64,000 bases of DNA from contig CM035226.1 in NCBI GenBank assembly GCA_020226215.1, forward strand, positions 90,110,895 to 90,174,894, given 5' to 3'. Every line of letters begins with the position of its first letter. The first letter of the stretch is position 1. The notes under the pieces are model-generated. The model was not told the DNA's origin, did no database searches, and was given only the letters and a program-made list of their open reading frames with translations. Shown one piece after another: positions 50,623 through 60,521 of the stretch. The position numbers and the translations under genes were made by a program. This DNA is from Sindora glabra. Its lineage: Eukaryota; Streptophyta; Magnoliopsida; Fabales; Fabaceae.

Positions 50623-51604
50623 TAAATATTTTTGTTTTAGAAAAAAAACATACTATATTGAATTAAGTCAGAAATGATGTGAAGGGAATTATAGAATATT
50701 AGTTTAGAAGGGAAATTTTAAAATTGAATTGCATGATGATGGTTTAGTAGTTTTGATCTTTAGATTTAAAATTAATAGTTAAATTACATAAAGTTGAAAA
50801 CCTAGATAGATGGTGTTAATTGAGTTAGTTAAACTTAAGTAAGGAATGAAATTTAATAAATTAGGAGAAAATTTGTTTATAATTGAAAGAGATATGAAGT
50901 TAGTAATGTAAATTATGAAGATTAAAGTTAGATACACCGTAATATTTGTAGAATACCTTTTAAATTTCAAAAGAAACATTTAGGATCCTTTTTTCTCATC
51001 AGCAAGCTTTAATTAGGCGAAAACAATCACTATTTTAAAATCCTTAAATAAAGTTAGGATAAGCTAAACACTTTTCTAAATTTTTCTCATCCCTTCCATA
51101 ATTAGGTAAGTAGTTGATCTACTCAAATACATAGATCTAATATTATTATGTGTTATTGAGTTTAAAGTGTTATTTGTTAAGAGTTTGATGTTTATATATA
51201 GAATAGTTGAGATATGTAATGAAATATTATATATAGTTTATATTTAAAGATGAATTTGGATGTTTGGGTTGTGATGAAATTTAGATTAGAAATTGTATGC
51301 ATAGCTTAGTTAGTGAAGGTTATTGATTAAAATGGTAAATGTCATTGAAGAGTTAGAATGTCTAGCTCATATTTTTATATAGTAATTGATTATAGCCCTA
51401 AGAATTTTCCTAAAAAGGTCTATAGTCTACTACCATAGTCGATTATTCTTTATGGTATTGCTTCAGGGAGTTAGTAGTTAAATATGGTATTTGACTATAG
51501 CTTAAGAGATATTTTCCAGGGTCTTATAGTTGTATACTATAGTCAACTACCTCTCTACTAGTTGCTTTTGGATGGAAATAAAGGGTATTTAGAAAAGAGT
51601 TTTT
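50623..51604. other. unassigned non-coding stretch
   Basis: AT-rich, no recognisable gene. The repeated motif tatagtcgactac / catagtcgattattc at 51.38-51.57 kb and again at 52.3-52.4 kb suggests an older repeat interrupted by the MITE-like element at 51.6-52.3 kb. Confidence 0.4.
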
Positions 51605-52291
51605 TGGTGAGCTTTTAGCTGATTTGATAGTGTTTAGTTGTTTGGTCAAATCAATAAGCTAATTTAACTGTTTGGTAAACAGCTTATTCAATTAGCTGAT
51701 TGACCCTCAATAAGCTAATTTGAAAAAGCTAGTAAACTCAGCGTTTTCAATTAACTTATTGATAATGAGTTTGTAAAAATATAAAATTATCCTTAAATAA
51801 TATGCATATTTTCACTTATATCCTCACTAAAAAAAATTTATTAAATAATAATTATTAATTTCTATAAAGTATTTATGAAGTATAATAATTTATTTTTTTT
51901 AAAAATATAATAACTTAAGAAATATAATAAATCTTTAATTATATTTTAGATTTATCATATGTTTAAGAAAGTATGACTTAAAAAATTATTTAAAATAAAT
52001 TATCATTTTTCTTAAAAATAAATTATTATATTTTTTAAATATAAATCATATAATAAATGTAAAATATTATTAAAGTAAAAAATATTTAAATAAATCATAA
52101 AATATATACGTGTCTTTATATGTCATTTTGTATATAAATAACTAATAGGAAACAGCTAATTTTACTAAATATTTTCACTCAAACAGCTAATGTTATCAGT
52201 TGGTTAAATCAATTAATGCAATCAGCTATTAGTTAATAACTAATTGAATCAACTAATAACTAATTGAATCAGCTAATTGTCAAACAAGGCC
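51605..52291. mobile_element. AT-rich MITE-like element, copy 2
   Basis: The left part (gtttggtcaaatcaataagc) and right part (aatcagctaattgtcaaaca, inverted) are similar inverted ends rich in ttagctga. The interior shares attattaaagtaaaaaatat and tttatatgtcattttgtata with the element at 9976-11000. It sits between two parts of a tagtcgacta-rich flank. No coding. The ends recall non-autonomous hAT elements, but no 8 bp target repeat was confirmed. Confidence 0.5.
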
Positions 52292-53050
52292 GTAGTCAAA
52301 TAGTGTAGTCGATTATTCCTAACCTAATCTTTTCTAGATTTCAATATTAGGATATCTTGTCAAATATGAGGATTTTTTTTCTAGAATCTCATATTCATCT
52401 ATCATAGTCAACTACTCTTAACTTATTCCTTATTTACATATATAATTGGTTTATGTAGATTAGGTAAGGTATAGAGGTAAAAGTCAATATAAATAGATGT
52501 TGAATAATATTTATTCTAAATGTGAATATAGAAATCCCATATTTAGGATGTGTTTATGTGTTAATATGCTTAAGTGTTTCCCATTATACATTTGTTTATT
52601 TTATAGTGCTATAAGATATTTTACATGTGTATGCCCTAATTATGAGTTCGATGATAAAGTTTGAATTATATGAAATTATGATGAGAAATGAATAGAAAAA
52701 AATGTTGATGAACTGAATTTAGATGAATGAATGATATGTTATTTTTTATTAAGAACTTGATCCTTTTGATTCAATTTCATGAACGAAATCATGTAATAGA
52801 GTTGTTTGTTGTTTCTATTAGAATCCTCAATGAAAGCACATTGAGTTTAGTCTTATTATATTAGATTAAATTATCTTGCTTCTATAACATTTAATGGACT
52901 ATTTTAATATTATATTATGTATGGGTGAGTATATTTATCAATTAGCAGTAGTGAATTAGAATATTAGGATAGCTACTTACATAAAAAGTAAAAGTTAATA
53001 CAGTAACTGCTATTGAATACTTGAGAATGCTTCCTTAATCATATAATCCT
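52292..53050. other. unassigned non-coding stretch
   Basis: AT-rich DNA without recognisable features, ending in an (AT)n tract that borders the viral insertion. Confidence 0.5.
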
Positions 53051-53070
53051 ATATATATATATATATATAT
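53051..53070. repeat. (AT)n tract at the host-virus junction
   Basis: Ten AT units end where viral ORF2-like sequence starts (gcccaagaacttatcc). Endogenous caulimovirids in plants are often found joined to AT dinucleotide tracts. Confidence 0.8.
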
Positions 53071-53300
53071 GCCCAAGAACTTATCCTGAGCCAATCTGAT
53101 ATTCTGAAGGCCATAACCAATCAGAAAAAATAAAATACCAAAGCAGGAACATCCAAATCCATAGTTCCAGCTACGACCAAATCAATAGCCAAAATTGGTC
53201 CCAAACCACCTAGCGCTACAACCAAATATATCAAAAAATTAAATCCCCAGAACCTGTTATATACAGAACCAAAATACAACTGGCCCTGGGAGTAGCCCTT
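53071..53300 (+). pseudogene. inverted fragment of viral ORF2
   Basis: This segment matches, in reverse orientation, about 54766-54910 within the minus-strand ORF2. Shared blocks include aacttatcYtgagccaatctg, accaaagcaggaacat and ccccagaacct. It holds an extra internal stretch of about 45 bp containing a partial duplicate of the ctacRaccaaat motif. It is joined tail-first to the promoter region of copy A, forming an inverted junction near 53.3 kb. Confidence 0.8.
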
Positions 53301-53364
53301 AAGTAAAGAGAAAAGAAAAGAGAAGGCAAATGGAAGTAGGAATCACAGACGGACTGCGAAAGAT

Positions 53365-53370
53365 TTTATT
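53365..53370 (-). terminator. viral poly(A) signal of copy A
   Basis: AATAAA on the minus strand (within attaataaaatc), roughly 110 bp downstream of the TATA box. Caulimovirids place the poly(A) signal shortly after the transcription start so that a terminally redundant genomic RNA is made. Confidence 0.6.
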
Positions 53371-53475
53371 AATAAAGCATAATCTTACAAGGATAGGGGA
53401 GGAGGAAGAGAACCAGCAAGCAGAGAGCTTATGGCGAGGCTTTCTGAACGCTTGATTCTTACATTTGGGATTCTG

Positions 53476-53484
53476 CTTTTATAA
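53476..53484 (-). promoter_or_regulatory. TATA box of the viral genomic promoter, copy A
   Basis: TTATAAAAG on the minus strand in a non-coding, relatively GC-balanced segment between the end of ORF2 (53753) and the inverted junction. The downstream poly(A) signal and the position after the last ORF match the intergenic promoter of circular caulimovirid genomes. Activity is inferred only. Confidence 0.6.
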
Positions 53485-53752
53485 GCAGATATTTAGTTCC
53501 TATTTCTACAGTAGACTTATACAGTATTTACCCGTGGGTAAACAGGAAAATTAAACAGTAAAAGTGCTACAGTAAATTTGACTTTTGTCACTGAAAGAGA
53601 AAAAGTGACAGAAAGTAAATTGATTTGTCGGAGAATCCAAAGATGTTGTTTTCCACTAGCTGCTGAGTTTGTCTTCTGGTGCCAACACTTTTGATCTTAG
53701 ACTCCGGTATTTGCATCTAACGGCTTCAGATTAAGTCTTCTAATCTGATGGC

Positions 53753-55138
53753 TCAGGTTAGATTTTCAGGACTGACTTCATTTAGGTCAATACCGTAACA
53801 GTTGTCCTCATTTGATTGAGCAAAGCCTTTTCCTTCTTCTTCAGAATCTTTTGAATTCTGAGACTTCGCAAGAGAGTTGCTTGAGGCTTGAGATTGGACC
53901 TCAGTTTTGGATTTCATCATGGTACGAATGTCTTCTATTTTTGAGAGCCATTTGTCAGGATTTGAAGCTGTCACAAAAGCAGCCATGAAATTTGATTTAG
54001 TTTAGAGGAACTGGTTGGTTCCTTTTCTTGGATCCTTGTTAAACTTAGGATTCCTTTTGAACCATTTTTTGATTTGGGGTTCCTCAGCCATATAGAAATA
54101 TTTGAATTTTTCCCACCATTTGACTGAACCAATTCTCTGGAGAATCGGATAATTTCCTTCAAGATTTTGTGCAAACTGGTATTCCTAGAAATAGCACCAA
54201 GGAAGGCCAACTCTGAGGAAAAATTATAAAAAGATAGGAAATTTTCCTTGATTTTCGTAATTAAAATTATCACAAAAAGTTTCCCATCCCTTTTTGATAT
54301 TTGTTGGAAGAATTTTTTCAATTGGTCCGAAGATGTTCCACCATCTAACAAACCAACTGGAAATTTGGTACTTGGCATTGCAAAGAAAGAAAATTAGCCA
54401 AGAATGTTTATTAATTTTATTTTGAAAATATAAAGTATTCATCCAGGCTTCCTGGTAATCCTAATATGAATACCCTATAAGATTTGTTTGAAAAGGTTTT
54501 TCAAATTTTTTCACCTTGAATGGTTCCAGGCCTCATTCTTGAGAGGTGATGATTTTCTGAATTCTGAAACTCGAATGAGTTATCAGATTCAAATTTTCTT
54601 TACTTCTGTGATGTTCAATAAACATAGAACCAGAGTCTTCTAAAATATGTTAGTAGAATTCTCTGGTATGCAAAAAAGATTTTAGCATAAAATGCCAATT
54701 TTTTAGGAAGACCTTTGGAATGAGGTCTAAAGGGTTAGAGGCCCAGTATTTCAGTTCTGCATATAATAGGTTCTGGGGATTTTATTTTTTGATATATTTG
54801 GTTGTAGCTAGAACTATGGATTTAGATGTTCCTGCTTTGGTAATTTATTTTTTTTGATTGGCTATGGCCTTTAGAATATCAGATTGGCTCAAGATAAGTT
54901 CTTGGGCCTTTTGGTCTTCTTCGGCTATATCAGCCCAAGATTTTTTCTATATTTTGAGAGGTTTTTGGATTGAGGCTGCTAAAACTTGCAGGACCTCTAT
55001 TTGAAAATCATCATCTCGAAGTGGTTTTGATGATGAGGATTTGAGGTTTGAAGAAGTGGCTATTTGCTTGGCCTTTTCTTCAGCGGTGGGTTTCCGCTTA
55101 TTTGGATCAGGAGGATTGGATTTTTTATTTTTCCTCAT
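53753..55138 (-). pseudogene. viral second ORF (ORF2), function unknown, broken
   Basis: It starts at an ATG whose ATGA overlaps the stop codon of the RNase H frame (TGA at 55137-55135). The N-terminus is lysine-rich and polar (MRKNKKSNPPDPNKRKPTAE). The middle part (54442-53971) contains a tryptophan-rich segment (SSWFVRWWNIFGPIEKILP) and YNFSSELAFLGAISRN. The C-terminus (53986-53753) is acidic and ends GIDLNEVSPENLT. Stops and frameshifts split it into at least four pieces; the undamaged length would be about 460 codons. Similar Trp-rich second-ORF proteins accompany other endogenous plant pararetroviruses, without a known role. Confidence 0.7.
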
Positions 55139-55241
55139 ATTTGCTGGGATTTTTCCTGTAAAAATTCTCGAGTTAGAAAATCAGGGAGAGAATTTGAGGA
55201 ACCTTTTAAGTGTTCAATATCGAAATCAAAGACACTTAAAA
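55135..55241 (-). pseudogene. viral RNase H, C-terminal part of copy A
   Basis: The minus strand reads SVFDFDIEHLKG and then SLPDFLTREFLQ, the typical end of a caulimovirid RNase H domain, including the last catalytic-region Asp. It stops at TGA 55137-55135. It is separated from the rest of RNase H by the solo LTR at 55242-57676. Confidence 0.85.
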
Positions 55242-55744
55242 TGTAAACTCCCTCACTCATTAACACCTTAATCCTCATTAAACAGATAATTAATGCATAC
55301 TAATCTGCCTTCTACTCTAAGCTAGCTCACAATACCTCAAATTTCTGTATCTCATACACTTTAGGCAAGGGCATGTAATTATACAACAAGTTCAACTTAC
55401 AAAACATACATCCATCATTTACAATATCACCAACTGTATAATCATTTTTAATATACAACTTCAAAACTTTACTCTCCTTTGCCAAGAGGGCCTTTAAAAG
55501 CATCACCTGGAATGGTTAGTAACAATGCAGAAACATAAGAAACAGAGTTTCCCAGTAGCTAGCTATTACCATGAAAACATATCAAGCCATTCCAGATCCT
55601 TAAGCAAATAAAACACACGTTTCAAAAATGATTAATCATTTATCATCTCATTCCGTACCATTGTAAGAAATGTGCACCACACATAGCAATCAACAAGCCC
55701 ATTCAAGGACTCATATAATTATCTAGATGGCCATCGCAGATAAT

Positions 55745-55950
55745 CGTACCTAGGCCTTACATACAGCATTTCACCGTCTTTCCGGGGTAAACTCGGGCCA
55801 TAAGCCTTACACACACAGTATTTGACTGTCTTCTCGAGGTACTCGGGCCATAAGTACCGCACACAGCAATTTTCATTACCATCCCGGGGAAATCTCGGGC
55901 CATAGGCCTTACACACACAGTATTTGACTGTCTTCCCGGGGTGTGCACAC
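55745..55950 (-). repeat. tandem repeats of about 55 bp within the gypsy LTR
   Basis: Four imperfect units each contain ctcgggccata, a ccttacacacacagtatttg-like block and a ttcccgggg-like block. CCCGGGG/CTCGGG palindromic cores recur. Two overlapping minus-strand frames here are by-products of the repeat. Confidence 0.8.
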
Positions 55951-56344
55951 AGCTATTTCATACACATTCCATATAATGGCAAAGTATACCGAAAATCATG
56001 TCAATAGAAAATAGAGCTTAAGGATAAAGCTAGCTACCTTTTATAAGCTTCCAATAGTGATGTTTTCTTTGCCCTTACTTAACAACTTCTTTACAATTCC
56101 CCTTGTCTTCCTAACTTGTCACTTCTTAGTCTACATAAACACACATCATACTTCTTATTAGAACATCATCATTTTTCTTACACCTCATGTATTCTTCACT
56201 TCCTCCACATTGATAAATGCATACTTAGATGCTCTATATCTTGTTTTCAGGCCTTGAAATGACACATATGAACATTAGAAAAGGATCCGGAAGTAAAACC
56301 ATGCAAAATGTGAAGAATTAAAGCCAAAATGTTCACTTAACAAA

Positions 56345-56510
56345 GAACACGGGTGGTGAACATGGGACGTGTTCTACCCCGTGTTCAGAACATGGGGTAT
56401 AACATGGGCCGTGTTCTACCCCATGTACATTACTGATCTGCCTTCGTTGAAGGACACGGGGTACAACATGGGCCATGTTCTACCCCGTGTACATTACTGA
56501 TCTTCCAAAA
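56345..56510. repeat. palindromic GTGTTCTACCCCGTGT-type repeats in the gypsy LTR
   Basis: The motif gtgttctaccccgtgt and its complement acacggggtacaacatg occur several times in both orientations. Two copies of ccYgtgtacattactgatct lie about 80 bp apart. GC content is higher than the surroundings. Confidence 0.7.
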
Positions 56511-57676
56511 ACACAATTTACATGGCTAAACCTCCTTCTCCCCTTGGCTTCTCAAAAGAGAAGTTTCATACACACTTTCATAACTCAAAATTTCATCTTT
56601 CATAGGCTTCATAACTCAGAAGAGTCATCCTAATTTCATCAATTTAACCAAATTCCAAACAAATCATGCCAAATCCACACATGCACCATTATGCCTCTAA
56701 AATCCTAGACTGTGTACATCATGGTTTCTTGCTATTTTTACACCAAACCAAAGTCATAGATCAACATAACAACATCTAAAACACTATTAAACATGTTCAA
56801 ATCATCCAAAACTCCATGGTCAACCACCTTTGACCACACCAACATCAAGATTTCAAGAAAACTAACAAGAGTACATTAAAGAGCTCTTAGAGGAGAACAA
56901 TTTTACCTCTTGCTGTAACTTGAAAAACCCTCACTTAGAGCTCACCAAACTTGATCAAACTTGAGCTTTCTTCAATTTAAACACACCAATAGATAGAGCT
57001 TGATGAGAAGAGCAACTTTCCCTTCTACAACTAAGCTTAATTCTCACTGTTTTTGGGTGAAAAAGTCAAAAGAAGCTTTCTCTCTCTTGCACGTTTTTGG
57101 TGCTTTAATGGAGTCTTCCACAGCTTTTGAGAAGAAAGGAGAAGGAAGAAGACTTTTCATGAAGCTTCAAGGGTATTCTTGCCATTTTTGAAATTTTCAA
57201 GGGTAATTTAGTCCTTTTTCACCAATAGTAAGGCTATTCTTGCCATTTCTTCAAATAAGGACACTTGTCCATTTTCTTCTAACAAGGACACTTGTCATGT
57301 GTCTATTAGCCACACTAAATAAAATCACATATTACACCCCAAAATCTTGGTTATCTCCACTTTAACCACACCCGATTTTGTACTTTTGCAATTTGGTCCA
57401 TAGGGTCTCTGTCTGTTTAAAATTCCTTACACTGTCAGACTTAGACAACTTCCCCTTTTAGGGTTTTCTAACCTCCTCTGATCATTTATACTTTTTAGAG
57501 AAATTAATTCTTTTCCTACTATCCTTTTTCCTTCAAAATTTCGTTTACTCTTACACTTAATTCCTTTCAACTTAAGATTCACCCACTAAGCTAATTCAAA
57601 CGTGCTCTTCGTTTCTACAGCCTCAAAATTTAGAGAATCAAATGATAGAATTAAAAAAAAAATTCGAGACATTACA

Positions 57677-60110
57677 TAAATTACCTTGCCATTTGGCAAA
57701 AATTTATTTAGATGCAATATTTTGAACATCCTTTTGTAAAACAGATTTGGCTGAGCTAAAATCTACTCTAATTAAGAATTTTTGATTTAGAAGCTCAGAT
57801 TGAAATTTTTGAACACACAAAACAATTGCTAAAATCTCCTTTTTTGGCGTTGAATGGTTCTGTTGTGCAGAATTCCAATGTTTTAATGCAAATGCAACTA
57901 CATGCTCTTTGCCATTTAAAGTTTATTTTAGAATGCCACCGTAGCCCAAATCTGATGCATCAGTTTCAAAATTTTTTGGCGCGGTGGGATTTGAAATTTG
58001 CAAACAGGGAAGACTTTTGACTTGGTCTTTAACCTGCTTGACTATTTTTGTATGCATGTCAATCCAAGGAGGAGGACTCTTTTTAAGACGATCATGCAGA
58101 GGTTTTATAAGATTGGAAAGGTTTAGGAAGAAATCAGAGACATAATTTAAACAACCCAAAAACCTTTGAAGTTAATTTTTATTAATTATTTGGTGAAGGA
58201 ATTTATCAGCAAACTCAATTGATCTTTCAATCAGAGTTATAGTTCCCTCATAAATATGATGACTAAGAAATCAAATTTTTATTTGAAATAAAGAGTATTT
58301 AGTTTTTGAAACAACTAAACCATTTCTTTTTGTAATATCAAGAAATATATTGAGATGTTTAAAATGTTAATCAATGTTTTCAGAGAAAACTAAAACATCA
58401 TCAATATAAACCAAGATAAATTTGGAGTAAGGATTATAAATATCATTCATAATCCTTTGAAACTCTGAGCGAGCATTTTCTAATTCAAAAGGCATTACGT
58501 TCCATTCGTATTGACCAAATGGGACAGTAAATGCTGTTTTATAACGGTCCTCAGGTTTTATTTGAATTTGCCAAAAGTCAGATTTCAAATCAAATTTGGA
58601 AAAGATTTTTGCAGAATAAATTCTATTTAGCAAATCCTTTTTGTTTGGGATCGGGTATCGAATCCATTGCAATGCAGGGTTGAAAGGCTTGTAATTTATC
58701 ATAAGCCTAGGTGTACCACGTTCGATTTCAGCATTCTTATTGATATAAAAAGCTGCGCAAGACCAAGGACTTTGCGATTTCCTAATGATTCCTTTTTTTA
58801 GGAGATCATTTATTTCTTTTCAGCAGTAATCCAGAAGTTCATGGTTCATCTGGATTGGTCTGGCCTTTGTAGGAATTTTCCTTTCAGAAAAATCCTTTTC
58901 ATATGGTAATTCTACCATATGTTGTTTTCTGCTCCAGCAAGCATTTGGAAGATCAGCACAAACATTGCTAATTATCCTTTTTTCTTTGATTTTAGATTGA
59001 ACAATGGGGTTTTGAAGATGTTGTTCAACCTTTTTGAAAGAAATTTCTTGAGTAAGAAAATTTATTTGTGCTTCTTTATAGTCTATCAAGTTAATCTGTT
59101 GATTTTTCTTAACAAACTGGGAAGTTATTTTATCTCCAAGAACTTTTGTTGAAATTCCTTTATCTGTTACCTTATAGGGTATTAAGGATTGGATAAAGGG
59201 ATTTCCTAAAATGATTTTACTGGATAAATTTTTTACGAGTAAAAATTCTTGGTTTGTTTTGAAAGAAGAGTTTACTATTTGGACTTCAGAAAGTTTGAAG
59301 TTGATTTCAAGTGGTGATCCATTTGCAAACTAGATTTTGGCTTTAGTTTTTTCAAAAAAATTCGTTGGAACCAAGCCTTCTTGAATGCAATTAATGTCTG
59401 CACCCGTATCAAACAAGGCAACTATTTCCAAATTCCAATCCTTTTTTATCAGGGTAACTGAAATAAAATATTTTGGAACTAGGATTCTGGAAATAGATCC
59501 TATGAAATCATCTTTATCACTCTCTTCATCTCCATTGATTTTTTCTTTTCCTTTTAAAGAAATAAGAGAATCAGGAGTAAACTGAAGATTTTGTAAGATT
59601 TCACCTTGGAGCTTCTGGATTGATTTTAGCTCCTTGACTTCAGTTTTTAACAAATTTATTTCAGAATGTAAGTCCTGTATAGTTACAGGTTTATTTGATT
59701 CTGACTTAAATCTGTCTAAAACATTTTTGAAATTGTAAGAAACTGGATTTAAAAATCCTTTTGAAGAGGAAGGTTTATCTAGAGATTTTCTAATCATTTG
59801 GAGATATTCTTGCTTCTTTTCACTTTCAGGATAATTACCAATGATGTTAAAAAGCAAGTTTTGTTCATTGCTGAGCATATTTATAGAAAACTCTATAGAT
59901 TGGTTCTCAGAAATTTCATCATCCTAAGGAAGACAATTTAGTTACTGAATCAGCTTTCCTTCTTGTTCATATTCTGAGTTAGAACATGCTTCAGCAAGAA
60001 GGCTATTTATTTGTTCAAGCACAGGCTCATCTAAACCTAACTGGTTTATTCTTCGCCTTAACCTACAGTATCTAGCTATATGTCCAGGTGTTCCACCCTT
60101 GTAACATACT
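57677..60110 (-). pseudogene. viral CP zinc knuckle - protease - RT - RNase H polyprotein of copy A
   Basis: All parts share one minus-strand frame, interrupted by a small number of stop codons. The coat-protein knuckle is at 60106-60065 (CYKGGTPGHIARYC; the second Cys of C-x2-C is Gly). The retropepsin site DTGADINC is at about 59411-59388 inside the frame 59878-59330. RT runs from about 59.0 to 58.2 kb, with KFDLKSDFWQIQIKPEDRYK, AFTVPFGQYEWNVMPF and the catalytic YIDDV (58408-58394). The RT thumb follows at 58159-57923. RNase H begins ETDASDLGYGG and continues with KHWNSAQQNHSTPKKEILAI to the LTR insertion at 57677. The order and motifs are caulimovirid rather than Ty3/gypsy because no integrase follows. 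Confidence 0.92.
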
Positions 60111-60521
60111 GGCCTAATATCTTAAGGTTGAGTTGGTAAAGGAAGAGATTTTCTTCTTCTTTGTTGGTTGGATGAAGAACGTCTTTCCTTATGACGAGGG
60201 TTTGGCGGTGGTTGTAACATTTGTTGTTTAGCCCTTTTTCTATGTTTTGGTTTGAAGTTTTTGGTGCAGGGTATCCCAAATTATTCACAGAAAGATCCTA
60301 GTTCTTTTCTATGTTGGGCATTTTCCCTAGCAAGTTGTTTCTGAATCTTGTCATCTTGACATATTTGTGTGTGATAACATTCGTTGTGTGATAACATTCA
60401 AAGAAAGACCTTTCTTGACCCTTATATTTATTTAAAAACCAGGTTCTTTAATGAAGGAATTTTGCAGAATAGAATTCTTTCCTCAAAGATTCCTTATCAA
60501 TTACAAACTATTTTTCACAAT
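60111..60521 (-). pseudogene. collapsed coat-protein region of copy A
   Basis: Compared with copy B (62.75-64 kb and beyond), copy A jumps from the segment just after the movement-protein linker to the basic region before the zinc knuckle. Most of the coat protein is therefore missing. A 13 bp direct repeat (tgtgataacattc at 60369-60381 and 60389-60401) marks the scar. Three short frames in different phases remain. Confidence 0.7.

Larger units (their letters stand above)
55242..57676 (-). mobile_element. gypsy-type solo LTR inserted in viral RNase H
   Basis: Read on the minus strand it begins TGTAATGTCTCGAATTTT and ends GAGGGAGTTTACA, with TG...CA termini, 2435 bp. The flanks are ATTTA (57681-57677) and TTTTA (55241-55237), a 5 bp target duplication with one mismatch. 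Its start resembles plant gypsy/chromovirus LTRs (TGTAAYGYCCCGAA). It contains internal tandem repeats. No primer site or internal domain is present, so it is a solo LTR. The orientation is inferred from the terminus and could be reversed. Confidence 0.85.

Noticed and set aside
55719..55948. Two overlapping minus-strand frames with repeated VRPMARDFPG-like words
   Set aside because: They are translations of the LTR tandem repeat, readable in more than one frame.
57923..60110. Ty3/gypsy retrotransposon instead of a pararetrovirus
   Set aside because: RT and RNase H are followed by a stop/start overlap and a second ORF rather than an integrase. A movement protein precedes the coat-protein remnant, and no LTRs flank the unit.
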